Made by a program: the position numbers and the translations under genes. A DNA stretch of 64,000 nucleotides from Actinomadura sp. 6K520 (GTDB lineage: Bacteria > Actinomycetota > Actinomycetes > Streptosporangiales > Streptosporangiaceae), in contig NZ_SMLC01000017.1 in NCBI RefSeq assembly GCF_004349245.1, positions 1 through 64,000 of the forward strand, written 5' to 3'. This document shows, in pieces, positions 1-7,755 of this stretch. The number at the start of each line of letters is the position of its first letter. The stretch's first letter is position 1. The notes beneath the pieces were generated by a model. That model was given only the letters and a program-made list of their open reading frames with translations. It was not told where the DNA came from and searched no databases.

Positions 1-1
1 C

Positions 2-466
2 GGATCACTCCTGCACTGGACCCGCAAAATGATCGAGATCCGGCAACGCCACCCCGTCTTCGGCGTCGGCTCCTACGTCGAACTGTCCGCCTCCAACCCC
101 TCCGTCCTCGCCTTCACCCGCGAGATCACCGAGGAGGAGAGCCCGTGGGACGAGATGGACACGATCCTCTGCGTCAGCAACCTGTCCCGGTTCCCCCAGC
201 CGGTCGAACTGGACCTGCGGCGCTTCGAGGGGTACTCCCCCGTCGAGTGCATGGGCGGCGTCCAGTTCCCCGCCATCGGCGAACTGCCCTACCTGATGAC
301 GCTTCCCGCGCACGGATTCTTCTGGTTCCAGCTGATCCCGCCGGACGAGGGCGACGGCGTCCCGGAGACCATCCCGGGCGGGGCCGCCGGCACCCTCCCC
401 GGTACGGACGGTACGGACGCCGCCCCGGGCGCGGGTGGCGGCACGGGCGCCGGAAAGGCCGGCTGA
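2..466 (+). CDS. treS: Trehalose synthase (maltose alpha-D-glucosyltransferase), C-terminal part
   Basis: This is the 3' end of a gene that begins before the window; the reading frame is open from base 2. The visible 154 residues carry the last helix of a GH13 barrel (LLHWTRKMIEIRQRHP) and the C-terminal beta-domain typical of TreS (VLAFTREITEE, ILCVSNLSRFPQPVELDL, LPAHGFFWFQL). TreS interconverts maltose and trehalose in the cytoplasm. The tail after residue 120 is Gly/Ala-rich and looks non-conserved. The stop is followed after 2 nt by the maltokinase start, so the two are surely co-translated; in actinobacteria they are sometimes fused. The catalytic domain cannot be inspected because it lies outside the window. 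Confidence 0.93.
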   Translation, partial: GSLLHWTRKMIEIRQRHPVFGVGSYVELSASNPSVLAFTREITEEESPWDEMDTILCVSNLSRFPQPVELDLRRFEGYSPVECMGGVQFPAIGELPYLMTLPAHGFFWFQLIPPDEGDGVPETIPGGAAGTLPGTDGTDAAPGAGGGTGAGKAG

Positions 467-468
467 GC

Positions 469-1953
469 GTGCTGCCGACCGAGACGGCCCTCGTGCGCGA
501 CCTCGCGGAGTGGCTGCCCCGGCAGCGGTGGTTCGGCGGCAAGGACGGTCCCATCGACGAACTGACCATCGGCACCGCCACCGAACTGCGCTCCGGCGAC
601 CCGGCCCTGCACCACCTCGTCCTGGACGTCCGGCAGCACGGCGCCACCGACCACTACCAGCTGCTCCTCGGCGTCCGCCGGTATCTGCCGGACCGGCTCC
701 GGCACGTCGAGATCGGCGGAGCGTCCGGCCACCCCGACCCGCCGGGCGGGCGCCCGTACGACGCCTACCTCTACGACGCCGCCCACGACCCGGAGCTGAC
801 CCGGATCCTGCTCGACGACCTCGCCGCGGAGGCGTCCATCGGCCCGCTGCGCTTCCGCCACGTCGACGGCACCCGCATCCGGACGGACCTGACGAGCCTG
901 CCCATCACCGCCGAGCAGAGCAACACCTCGCTGCTGTTCGGGGACACCTACATCTGCAAGCTGTTCCGGCGGCTCAGCCACGGCGTCAACCTCGACCTGG
1001 AGGTCAACCTCGCGCTGACCCAGGGCGGGTGCACGCACGTGCCCGCCGTCCACGGGTGGATCGAACTGGAGCCGGCGGGAGGCCCGGAGGAGAGCACGGC
1101 CGGGAACGGCGAGCCGGTCACGCTCGGGCTGCTGTCGGACTACCTGTACACCGGCGCGGACGGGTGGAGCCTGGCGATCGCCAGCGTCCGGGACTGGTTC
1201 GCGCACACGCCGCCGGCGGGCGGCTCGCACACCCCGCCCGCCGGCGGCGACGAGTGGGCGGAGCTGGACGCGAGCGCGGCGGGCGGCGACTTCGCCGCCG
1301 AGGCCGAACGCCTGGGGGCCGCGACCGCGGCGGTGCACCGGGCGCTCGCCGCCGCGTTCGGGGTGCGGACGCTCCCCCCGGCGGAGGTGCGGGCGATGGC
1401 GGCGCGGATGAACGCCGAGCTGACCGCCACCTGCCGCGCCGTGCCCCGGCTGGCGCCGCACGCGAAGGCGCTCACGGCCGCCTACCTCGATCTGGCCGCG
1501 CGGCCGGGGCCGCTGCCCGTCCAGCGCGTCCACGGCGACTACCACCTCGGCCAGGTCCTGCGCACCGAGAGCGGCTGGACGCTGCTGGACTTCGAGGGCG
1601 AGCCCGCGCGGACGCAGCACGAGCGCCGGGCCCTCGCGCACCCGCTGCGGGACGTCGCCGGGATGCTGCGCTCGTTCGAGTACGCGGCCCGGTTCCTCAT
1701 CGACAAGTCCGGGACGGTCCCGCCGGAGCCGGGCGGCCGGCTGGAGACGCGGGCGCACGCGTGGGCGGCGCGCAACCGGGCCGCGTTCTGCCGCGGCTAC
1801 GCCGCCGCGGGCGGCGCGGACCCCGCGGCGCATTCGGTGCTCATCCGGGCCTTCGAATTCGAGAAGGCGGTCTACGAGGTGCGGTACGAGGCGCAGAACC
1901 GGCCGGCCTGGCTGCCCGTTCCGCTCACCTCGCTCGCCCATCTGGCCACTTGA
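469..1953 (+). CDS. mak: Maltokinase (maltose + ATP to maltose-1-phosphate)
   Basis: 494 residues with the maltokinase/aminoglycoside-phosphotransferase-like fold: N-terminal cap with LPRQRWFGGKD at 16-26, catalytic HGDYHLGQ at 355-362 and the metal-binding DFEGEPA at 374-380. It phosphorylates maltose made by TreS, feeding GlgE alpha-glucan synthesis (established pathway; glgE is not in the window). I chose the GTG at 469, two bases after the treS stop, because the protein then begins with the family's LAEWLPRQRWFGG segment; the longer open frame upstream is antisense-like GC noise. The protein is slightly longer than usual because of a low-complexity insert at about 246-261 (HTPPAGGSHTPPAGGD), encoded by a perfect inverted repeat described separately. 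Confidence 0.93.
   Translation: MLPTETALVRDLAEWLPRQRWFGGKDGPIDELTIGTATELRSGDPALHHLVLDVRQHGATDHYQLLLGVRRYLPDRLRHVEIGGASGHPDPPGGRPYDAYLYDAAHDPELTRILLDDLAAEASIGPLRFRHVDGTRIRTDLTSLPITAEQSNTSLLFGDTYICKLFRRLSHGVNLDLEVNLALTQGGCTHVPAVHGWIELEPAGGPEESTAGNGEPVTLGLLSDYLYTGADGWSLAIASVRDWFAHTPPAGGSHTPPAGGDEWAELDASAAGGDFAAEAERLGAATAAVHRALAAAFGVRTLPPAEVRAMAARMNAELTATCRAVPRLAPHAKALTAAYLDLAARPGPLPVQRVHGDYHLGQVLRTESGWTLLDFEGEPARTQHERRALAHPLRDVAGMLRSFEYAARFLIDKSGTVPPEPGGRLETRAHAWAARNRAAFCRGYAAAGGADPAAHSVLIRAFEFEKAVYEVRYEAQNRPAWLPVPLTSLAHLAT
1208..1249. repeat. Perfect 16-bp inverted repeat inside the maltokinase gene
   Basis: The arms at 1208-1223 (CGCCGCCGGCGGGCGG) and 1234-1249 are exact reverse complements around a 10-nt loop (ctcgcacacc). 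Read as protein they give the near-duplicate HTPPAGGS/HTPPAGGD. The repeat falls in a region of the kinase where no catalytic residue is expected and lengthens a surface loop. It may be an expanded or inserted sequence. Confidence 0.8.
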
Positions 1954-2052
1954 TCAAAGACACTGAACGGCGCCATTAATTCCGCGCCATGATCATGCAA
2001 AATCGAGGCGTTCCGCCAATTCCGCAGCGATCTGCCGGGTACCCGGACTCTC

Positions 2053-2090
2053 GGCGAGGTGATGATCACTCGCCCCGCGGAAATTCGCGG
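2053..2090 (+). promoter_or_regulatory. Two adjacent small hairpins in the leader of the NlpC/P60 gene
   Basis: GGCGAG (2053-2058) pairs with CTCGCC (2069-2074) over a 10-nt loop, and immediately after it CCGCG (2075-2079) pairs with CGCGG (2086-2090) over GAAATT. A further palindrome, CCGGGTACCCGG, lies just upstream. Actinobacterial NlpC/P60 genes are often behind c-di-AMP (ydaO-yuaA) riboswitches, but I could not match that consensus here, so this is only a structured leader of unknown role. Confidence 0.3.
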
Positions 2091-2122
2091 CACTTCCGAC
2101 ATCGCGGAACGGAGAACACAGA

Positions 2123-3118
2123 ATGGCCACCGAACGCCACTCGCTCGGGGACACCACCGGGAGCGGCACATCTGCCCACCATACCCACCGAAATCGGACG
2201 GGTGCCCGAAAACAGGGACTGCTCCGTACCGCCGTCACCCTGACGGCGACCGGGCTCGCCCTGGCGGTCCCGCTGAGTTCCCAGGCCTGGGCCGACCTCA
2301 ATACCACCGTGCTGCAGAGCCTGCACCTCGACAGGGCCACGCTGAAGCAGGTCAAGGCGTACGACAGGTACCGGACCCGCGTGGCCGAGCAGCGCAGGAG
2401 CGCCAAGAAGGCGCTCAGGTTCGCCCGCAAGCAGATCGGCAAGCCGTACCGGTGGGGCGCCGAGGGACCGGGCGGCTACGACTGCTCCGGGCTCGCGATG
2501 GCCGCGTGGCGCAAGGCGGGCGTCGAGATTCCCCGCGTCACCCACGCCCAGTACCGCCAGGTGAAGCGCAAGGTCAAGCTGAAGGAACTGAAGCCCGGGG
2601 ACCTCGTCTTCTTCCGGAACCGCAACCATGTGGGGCTCTATGTGGAAGGCGGAAGGTACCTCCACGCGCCGCGCACCGGGGAGACGGTGCGGATCGACAA
2701 GCTCGGCAAAAGGCGCAAGAGGCAGTTCGCCGGCGCCGTCCGGCCCGGCGCGCCCGAGCACAGGACGTGGTCGCCGTCGGTGATGGAGCTCGTCGAGAAG
2801 ATCGACCGGATGAGCGCGGAGAAGCGCGCCGATAAGAAGCCGCCAGATAAGGAGCGGACCCCCCAGACTCCGCCATCCACCGACACAATGCCCAGAAACG
2901 ACGACTCCCCCAAGAAATCCCCCCGGCACACCCCGGCGAAGAAGGCCGCGCCGCCAGGCGGCCCCGCCTCATCGAAGCCGGCCCGTCCCCCGGCGAAGAC
3001 GCGGCCGGAGCCGCGGCCGCGGTCCGCGACGCCCGACAGCCCGGACTTCCGTCCCTGGGCCATGTACACGGGCTCCACCTTCGAGTTCCTCTCGGCACCG
3101 GGCCACCAAGCGATCTGA
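2123..3118 (+). CDS. Secreted NlpC/P60-family peptidoglycan endopeptidase
   Basis: 331 residues. Residues 1-57 form a long signal peptide with basic KQGLLR and a hydrophobic stretch ending SSQAWA. The NlpC/P60 domain spans about 95-210 with catalytic Cys121 (YDCSGL), His169 (RNHVGLY) and a third polar residue His181 (YLHAP). Such enzymes cut D-Glu/mDAP stem-peptide bonds outside the membrane. The tail from about 230 is Pro/Lys-rich with low complexity, probably wall-associated. The start has GGAG 8 nt upstream. The gene stands alone, with a terminator-like hairpin after it, and its transcript seems to have a structured leader. Confidence 0.9.
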   Translation: MATERHSLGDTTGSGTSAHHTHRNRTGARKQGLLRTAVTLTATGLALAVPLSSQAWADLNTTVLQSLHLDRATLKQVKAYDRYRTRVAEQRRSAKKALRFARKQIGKPYRWGAEGPGGYDCSGLAMAAWRKAGVEIPRVTHAQYRQVKRKVKLKELKPGDLVFFRNRNHVGLYVEGGRYLHAPRTGETVRIDKLGKRRKRQFAGAVRPGAPEHRTWSPSVMELVEKIDRMSAEKRADKKPPDKERTPQTPPSTDTMPRNDDSPKKSPRHTPAKKAAPPGGPASSKPARPPAKTRPEPRPRSATPDSPDFRPWAMYTGSTFEFLSAPGHQAI

Positions 3119-3202
3119 CGGAGCGACCGGCCGACGACCCGCCGCGGCGCGACCGGGCGGCGGGGCACCGGGCCGGCGCGGGACCGCGGCGAGCCGGGGA
3201 CA

Positions 3203-3232
3203 CTCCGGGAACGAGCACGGCCGTTCCCGGAG
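3203..3232. terminator. Bidirectional terminator-like hairpin between convergent genes
   Basis: CTCCGGGAAC (3203-3212) and GTTCCCGGAG (3223-3232) are perfect 10-bp arms around a 10-nt loop, located between the NlpC/P60 gene and the oppositely oriented methylase stop at 3239. There is no U-tract, as is common in high-GC actinobacteria. Confidence 0.55.
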
Positions 3233-3238
3233 ACCTCG

Positions 3239-5053
3239 TCAGGGGGACGGACGCAGATGGCCGTCCAGGAGCCCGTCGAAGCTCAGCCGGACCAGGGCCT
3301 CTCCCAGGGACGACATCTCCCGCAACGTCTCCGTCATGCGGGCCAGTTCCTGGAAGGCGCGGCCGTAGGCGCGCTGGCTTTCGAGGGACAGCCGCGGGAC
3401 CCGGGTACGGCGCGGATCCATGCGGCCCGATCCGCCGCCGTTGCCGTCACGGCCGCCGGCGAAGCCTAGGAACCCGGCGAGGAACCGCGGGTCGAGCCGC
3501 CCCGCGTCCGGGCGGTAGAGGGTGAGGCCGGGGCCGAGTGCCGCACCGGGCTCGGTGACCACCCGCGCCGGGCCCGCGGCGGTCGCGACGACGTCGCCCG
3601 CTTCGAGCATGACCAGGCCGGGCCCGGCGGCGGACGTCCCCGATGGGCCCGTCCCGGCGCCCACGTCGTCCGCGGTGAGGACCGGGACGTCGCCGCCGGA
3701 CGGGAGCCGGGCGGGCGCGTGGCTGATCGTGACGACGCCGGCCTTGGCCAGTTCGGACAGGGTGGTGAACGACAGGGGCCGCCGGTCCGGCAGCAGTTCC
3801 AGGCGGGGCGGGGCGGGCGCCGCGGCGCGCAGCCGCTCCAGCGTCTCGGTGAAGCGGCGGTCGAACGCGTCGCCGCTCTGCCGGGGCCGGTGGCGCGACG
3901 GGCCGAGGTCGACCTCGTCGTCGAGCAGGTCGATGACCGGCACGCAGAACTCGCCGTCCGGGTACGCCGCCCATTCCCGCTCGGCCCGCACGAGGTCGCC
4001 CTCGGTGTCGAGCAGCAGGACGGCGGGCGGCGGCCGCTCGCCGGGCCTCGGGCGCCGCAGGAGCCACAGGTCGGGGCCTCCGGGCGCCAGCGTCACCACG
4101 GCCCGCAGCGCGCCCGCCCGCAGGAGGTTGCCGCGGACGCGGCGGCCGGGGCGGCGGCTCGCCACCGCCGACGGCATCAGCACGGCGGCGCGTCCCCCGG
4201 GCCGGAGGTGCGCGAGGCAGTGCTGCACCCAGGCCAGTTCCGGTTCGCCGCGCGGCGGCAGCCCGTACTCCCAGCGCGGATCGCCGGCCAGGTCGTCGTG
4301 CCCCCACGAGCGGTCACCGAACGGCGGGTTGCACACGATCGAGTCGGCGACCTCGCCGGGGAAGGCGTCGCGGCGCAGGGAGTCGCCGGAGACGACCTCG
4401 GCGGGCGTCCCGGCCAGCAGCAGCCGGACCGCGGTGATCCGGGCCGCCGCGTCGTTGCCGTCCTGGCCGAGCGCGAGCCGCGCGCCGGGCGCCGCCAGCA
4501 GCAGGGTGCCGAGGCCGCACGCCGGGTCGAGGACGACGTCGCCCTCCCGGCAGGCGAGCCGTGTCATGAGCCGGGCCACGTCCGCGCGCGTGACGACGAG
4601 CCGCCGCGAGTGCGCCCGGACGTAGCGCTGGAAGAGCATGTCGAACGCCGCGGCGTGGCCGTGCTCGGCGGCGAGTTCGGCGAGCAGGCCGGGCAGGCCC
4701 GGGTCGTCGGGCTCGACGGCGGGTACCGGCGTCCGCACAGGCACCTTGACGGTGTCGCCGCGGAGTTCGAGCAGGCGCAGCCCGGCCCAGCCGACGAGGT
4801 CGGCGAGCCGGAAGTCGTCGCCGGAGGCGCGCAGCCGCTGCCAGAGCCGGTCGGCGGGCGACACCTCGAACGGCTTGCCGTTGCGGTGCAGCCAGTCCTC
4901 GATGTCGGCGAGTGAGAACAGCGGGCTCGTCGCGGTGCCGCCGACGGGGCGCGGGAAGTCGCCGTGGCGGCGACGCCAGTTGCTGACCGTGGCCCGCCCC
5001 ACGCCCGCCAACCGGGCGATGTCGCCGGCGGTCACCCCAGGGTCACCGCTCAT
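3239..5053 (-). CDS. Orphan N-6 adenine DNA methylase with N-terminal HTH and C-terminal specificity-like domain
   Basis: 604 residues in three parts. Residues 7-57 look like a MerR/AlpA-type helix-turn-helix (DIARLAGVGRATVSNWRRRH). Residues about 120-400 are an HsdM-like methyltransferase with SAM motif DPACGLGT at 176-183 and catalytic NPPF at 242-245. Residues about 420-590 resemble an HsdS target-recognition domain (GDVVATAAGPARVV, then DPRFLAGFL, then VPRLSLESQRAYGRAF). No restriction subunit lies nearby, so a solitary modification or regulatory role is inferred. Similar multi-domain methylases are common in streptomycetes and relatives. A TTGACA on the minus strand at 5112-5117 could be its -35. 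It follows the PP2C gene in the same direction. Confidence 0.85.
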   Translation of the reverse strand: MSGDPGVTAGDIARLAGVGRATVSNWRRRHGDFPRPVGGTATSPLFSLADIEDWLHRNGKPFEVSPADRLWQRLRASGDDFRLADLVGWAGLRLLELRGDTVKVPVRTPVPAVEPDDPGLPGLLAELAAEHGHAAAFDMLFQRYVRAHSRRLVVTRADVARLMTRLACREGDVVLDPACGLGTLLLAAPGARLALGQDGNDAAARITAVRLLLAGTPAEVVSGDSLRRDAFPGEVADSIVCNPPFGDRSWGHDDLAGDPRWEYGLPPRGEPELAWVQHCLAHLRPGGRAAVLMPSAVASRRPGRRVRGNLLRAGALRAVVTLAPGGPDLWLLRRPRPGERPPPAVLLLDTEGDLVRAEREWAAYPDGEFCVPVIDLLDDEVDLGPSRHRPRQSGDAFDRRFTETLERLRAAAPAPPRLELLPDRRPLSFTTLSELAKAGVVTISHAPARLPSGGDVPVLTADDVGAGTGPSGTSAAGPGLVMLEAGDVVATAAGPARVVTEPGAALGPGLTLYRPDAGRLDPRFLAGFLGFAGGRDGNGGGSGRMDPRRTRVPRLSLESQRAYGRAFQELARMTETLREMSSLGEALVRLSFDGLLDGHLRPSP

Positions 5054-5119
5054 GCGGTCACCATACTTGATCTTCGCAACATCGATCGGCTCGGAGAATG
5101 ACTGTGAACAGTGTCAACT

Positions 5120-5962
5120 CTACCGGGCGACGGCGTCGGCCGGGCGTGCCGGGCGGCGGGCGCGGCGGCCGCGACCGGTGAGGCGGGCGAGCAGTCCCGG
5201 CTCCCGGGCGGCGCCGATCATCAGCGGCTCCCGCGGCACTTCTCTGGAGGGGGCGACGACGTCCGCGACGACGCAGGTGGCGTTGTCGTGCCCGCCGGCG
5301 AGGGCCGCGAGGTCGACGAGGCGCTTCACGGCCTCCGCCGGACGCGCCGCGCGGACCAGCGTCTCGCGGATCTCCTCCGGCCCGACGAAGCCGGAGACGC
5401 CGTCGGAGCACAGCAGGTAGCGGTCGCCGGGCTGCGCGTCGTGCCGGAACAGGTCGGCCTCGGCGGCGGCGCCGCTCTGCAACGCCTTGACCAGCTTCGA
5501 GCGCTGGGGGTGGCCGGCGGCGTCGCCCTCGGCGAGGCGCCCGCCCTCCACGAGCGACTGGACCATCGTGTGGTCGCGGGTGAGCCGGTGCAGTTCTCCC
5601 GCACGCAGGAGGTAGGCGCGGGAGTCCCCGATGTGGGCGACCGTGAAGCCGTGGCCGTCCCAGGCCATCGCGGTCAGCGTCGTCCCCATCCGGGCCATCG
5701 CGGGGTCGTCGCGGCCCAGGTCGTCGAGGCGGGCGGAGATCGCGGCCACGCCGGAGGTGAGGTCGGCGGCCGGATCCGCGGTGAACGGGATGCCGGCCAG
5801 GGTCGTGATCGCGGTCCTGCTGGCGATGTCGCCGTGCGGGTACCCGCCCATGCCGTCGGCGACGGCGAGCAGCCGCGGGCCCGCGAACGCGGCGTCCTCG
5901 TTCACCTTCCTCCGCATGCCGACATCCGTTCCGGCGGCGTAACGAAGTACATGGTGAGTCAT
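5120..5962 (-). CDS. PP2C-family serine/threonine protein phosphatase
   Basis: 280 residues, essentially only the catalytic domain. Metal-binding and catalytic motifs are intact: GTDVGMRRKVNEDA near the N-terminus, VADGMGGYPHGD, HIGDSRAYLL, LLCSDGVSGF and GGHDNATCVV. It dephosphorylates Ser/Thr on proteins and could reverse Hanks-type kinases such as the one at 26.4 kb (inference). The ATG at 5962 gives the family's usual N-terminus; a start at 6001 would add 13 atypical residues. The region upstream is unusually AT-rich and probably contains its promoter. It lies just upstream of the orphan methylase in the same orientation. Confidence 0.9.
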   Translation of the reverse strand: MTHHVLRYAAGTDVGMRRKVNEDAAFAGPRLLAVADGMGGYPHGDIASRTAITTLAGIPFTADPAADLTSGVAAISARLDDLGRDDPAMARMGTTLTAMAWDGHGFTVAHIGDSRAYLLRAGELHRLTRDHTMVQSLVEGGRLAEGDAAGHPQRSKLVKALQSGAAAEADLFRHDAQPGDRYLLCSDGVSGFVGPEEIRETLVRAARPAEAVKRLVDLAALAGGHDNATCVVADVVAPSREVPREPLMIGAAREPGLLARLTGRGRRARRPARPADAVAR

Positions 5963-6085
5963 GCAACCATTGAAACATACTAAAACACTATTCACAAGCA
6001 CTTACCCGGCCAGCCGGTTTTTCTGGAGGTCGCACGGGCCGTCCACGCCCGACTCGTGCCACGCCTGACTCGTGCTAGCTTGTTT

Positions 6086-6106
6086 TGAAAACCGTTATCA
6101 TTTTCA
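6086..6106 (+). promoter_or_regulatory. Zur-box-like operator of the zinc transporter operon
   Basis: A 21-bp imperfect palindrome TGAAAA-N9-TTTTCA, whose right half also contains ATCATTTTCA, the classic half-site of Fur/Zur-type boxes. It ends directly against the AAGGAG ribosome binding site of the znuA-like gene, so repressor binding would block transcription. Zur rather than Fur is inferred from the metal-transporter gene family that follows. Confidence 0.8.
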
Positions 6107-6118
6107 AGGAGTCCCCCG

Positions 6119-7039
6119 ATGACCTCTGTTCAGCGCGCCCGGCTGCTCGGGACGAGCGCCGTGCTCGCCGTCTCGGTACTGGCGGCCGGTGCCTGCGGCT
6201 CATCCGGCGACGGGGCGGTCACCCCGGGCGGCGACGCGGTCTCCGTCGTGGCCTCGACCAACGTCTACGGCGACATCGCGCAGCGGGTCGGCGGCGACAA
6301 GGTGGCGGTGACCTCGCTCATCAGCGACCCGACACAGGACCCGCACTCCTTCGAGCCCGGGACACGTGCCCGTCTCGCCGTGTCCAGGGCCGCGGTCGTG
6401 ATCGAGAACGGCGGCGGCTACGACCCGTTCATGGGCACGCTGCTGCAGGGCTCCGGGTCCGGGGCCGAGGTGCTCAACGCCGTCGAGATCTCCGGGAAGA
6501 CCGCGCCGGAAGGCGAGGAACTGAACGAGCACGTCTGGTACGACCTGCCGTCCGCCGCGCGGCTGGCCGACCGCGTGGCCGCCGCGCTCGCCAAGGCCGA
6601 CCCCGAGGGCGCGGGCACGTACTCGGCCAACGCCGCCGCCTTCAAGGCCGGCGTCCAGACCCTCGAAGGCAAGGTCGCGGCCATCAGGACCGCGCACGAG
6701 GGCGACGCCGTCGCGATCACCGAACCCGTGCCCGTCCACCTGCTGGAGGCCGCCGGTCTGCGCGACGAGACCCCCGGCGAGTTCAGCGAGGCGATCGAGG
6801 AAGGCGACGACGTGCCGCCACGCGCGATGCAGGAGACGCTGGCGCTGCTCACGGGCGGGAAGGTCGAGGCGCTCGTCTACAACGAGCAGACCAGCGGCCC
6901 GCTGACCGAGCGGCTCAGGAAGGCGGCCGAGGACAACGGCGTGCCCGTCGTGCCGGTCACCGAGACCCTGCCGGAGGGCCGGGACTACATCGCGTGGATG
7001 GACGCCAACATCGCCGCCCTGCAGAAGGCCCTGTCGTGA
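6119..7039 (+). CDS. znuA: Zinc ABC transporter substrate-binding lipoprotein
   Basis: 306 residues of the cluster A-I metal-binding family (ZnuA/TroA). A lipoprotein signal ends in LAAGAC with the acylated Cys at 26. Candidate metal ligands are His76 (DPHSFEPG), His138 (NEHVWYD) and His207 (PVPVHLL). The His-rich loop of Proteobacterial ZnuA is absent. It captures Zn2+ outside the membrane and hands it to the permease encoded two genes downstream. AAGGAG lies 7 nt before the ATG and overlaps the end of the Zur-like box. The stop overlaps the ATPase start. Manganese as the true substrate cannot be excluded, but the operator favours zinc. Confidence 0.92.
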   Translation: MTSVQRARLLGTSAVLAVSVLAAGACGSSGDGAVTPGGDAVSVVASTNVYGDIAQRVGGDKVAVTSLISDPTQDPHSFEPGTRARLAVSRAAVVIENGGGYDPFMGTLLQGSGSGAEVLNAVEISGKTAPEGEELNEHVWYDLPSAARLADRVAAALAKADPEGAGTYSANAAAFKAGVQTLEGKVAAIRTAHEGDAVAITEPVPVHLLEAAGLRDETPGEFSEAIEEGDDVPPRAMQETLALLTGGKVEALVYNEQTSGPLTERLRKAAEDNGVPVVPVTETLPEGRDYIAWMDANIAALQKALS

Positions 7040-7755
7040 TCCGGTTGCGCGACGCCACCCTGGCCCTCGGTGACCGGACCCTGTGGCGGGGGCTCGACCT
7101 CGACGTCGCGGCGGGCGAGTTCGTGGTCGTGCTCGGGCCGAACGGATCGGGGAAGACCAGCCTGATGAAGGTGCTGCTCGGGCTCCTGCGCCTCACCGCC
7201 GGAAAAGTCACGGTGGACGGCCGCCCGCCGCGCCGCGGCAGCGACCTGATCGGCTACGTCCCCCAGCACCGGGCCGTCCTGCCGCACACCCCGCTGCGGG
7301 CCCGTGACCTGGTGCGGCTCGGAATCGACGGGCACCGCTGGGGGCCGCGGCGGCCCCGGCCGGAGGCCCGCCGCCGTGTCGCGGCCGTCCTGCGCGACGT
7401 CGGCGCCGCCGAGTTCGCGGACGTGCCACTGGAGCTGCTGTCGGGCGGCGAGCTGCAGCGCGTGCGGGTCGCGCAGGCGCTCGCGACCGACCCGCGCATC
7501 CTGCTGTGCGACGAGCCGCTGCTGTCGCTGGACACCGAGCACCAGCGGATCGTCGCCCAGCTGGCCGACCGGCGCCGCCGCGAGCACGGCACCGCCGTCG
7601 TGTTCGTCACGCACGTGACCGGCGCCCGCGACGCCGATCCCGTGCTGCCGCTGGCGGACCGCGTCCTGGACCTCGGCCGGGCCGGTGACCTCCAGGCCGG
7701 TGACGTCCGGGTCTGCGATGTACGGGCCGGTGATGTACAGGTCGGCGCCGCATGA
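7036..7755 (+). CDS. znuC: Zinc ABC transporter ATP-binding protein
   Basis: 239 residues. Walker A GPNGSGKTS at 35-43, Q-loop GYVPQHRAV, signature LSGGELQRV, Walker B ILLCDEPLLSLD and H-loop VFVTH are all present, so it should power zinc import. The GTG at 7036 shares four bases with the znuA stop (GTGA) and gives the usual N-terminus. Downstream it overlaps znuB by four bases. The last 24 residues are unusual: a degenerate pentapeptide repeat (AGDLQ, AGDVR, VCDVR, AGDVQ) encoded by four 15-bp tandem units, beyond the normal end of the family. Confidence 0.93.
   Translation: MIRLRDATLALGDRTLWRGLDLDVAAGEFVVVLGPNGSGKTSLMKVLLGLLRLTAGKVTVDGRPPRRGSDLIGYVPQHRAVLPHTPLRARDLVRLGIDGHRWGPRRPRPEARRRVAAVLRDVGAAEFADVPLELLSGGELQRVRVAQALATDPRILLCDEPLLSLDTEHQRIVAQLADRRRREHGTAVVFVTHVTGARDADPVLPLADRVLDLGRAGDLQAGDVRVCDVRAGDVQVGAA
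7681..7740 (+). repeat. Four 15-bp tandem repeats encoding the ZnuC tail
   Basis: Units start at 7681, 7696, 7711 and 7726 (for example gccggtgacctccag and gccggtgatgtacag). They keep frame and encode AGDLQ-AGDVR-VCDVR-AGDVQ at the extreme C-terminus of the ATPase. Confidence 0.8.

Noticed and set aside
1954-2122. c-di-AMP (ydaO-yuaA) riboswitch before the NlpC/P60 gene
   Set aside because: Hairpins are present, but the conserved GGGGGA and GGUGAA-type segments I would expect are not; reported only as a structured leader.
3239-5962. Phage-defence island (methylase plus phosphatase, BREX/Pgl-like)
   Set aside because: No PglX/PglZ/BrxC-type ATPase or nuclease is nearby; the two genes look like ordinary chromosomal neighbours.
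6005-6023. Rho-independent terminator (CCGG-CCAG-CCGG followed by TTTTT)
   Set aside because: It lies between divergent starts of the PP2C and znuA genes, where no transcript should end; stem is only 4-5 bp.
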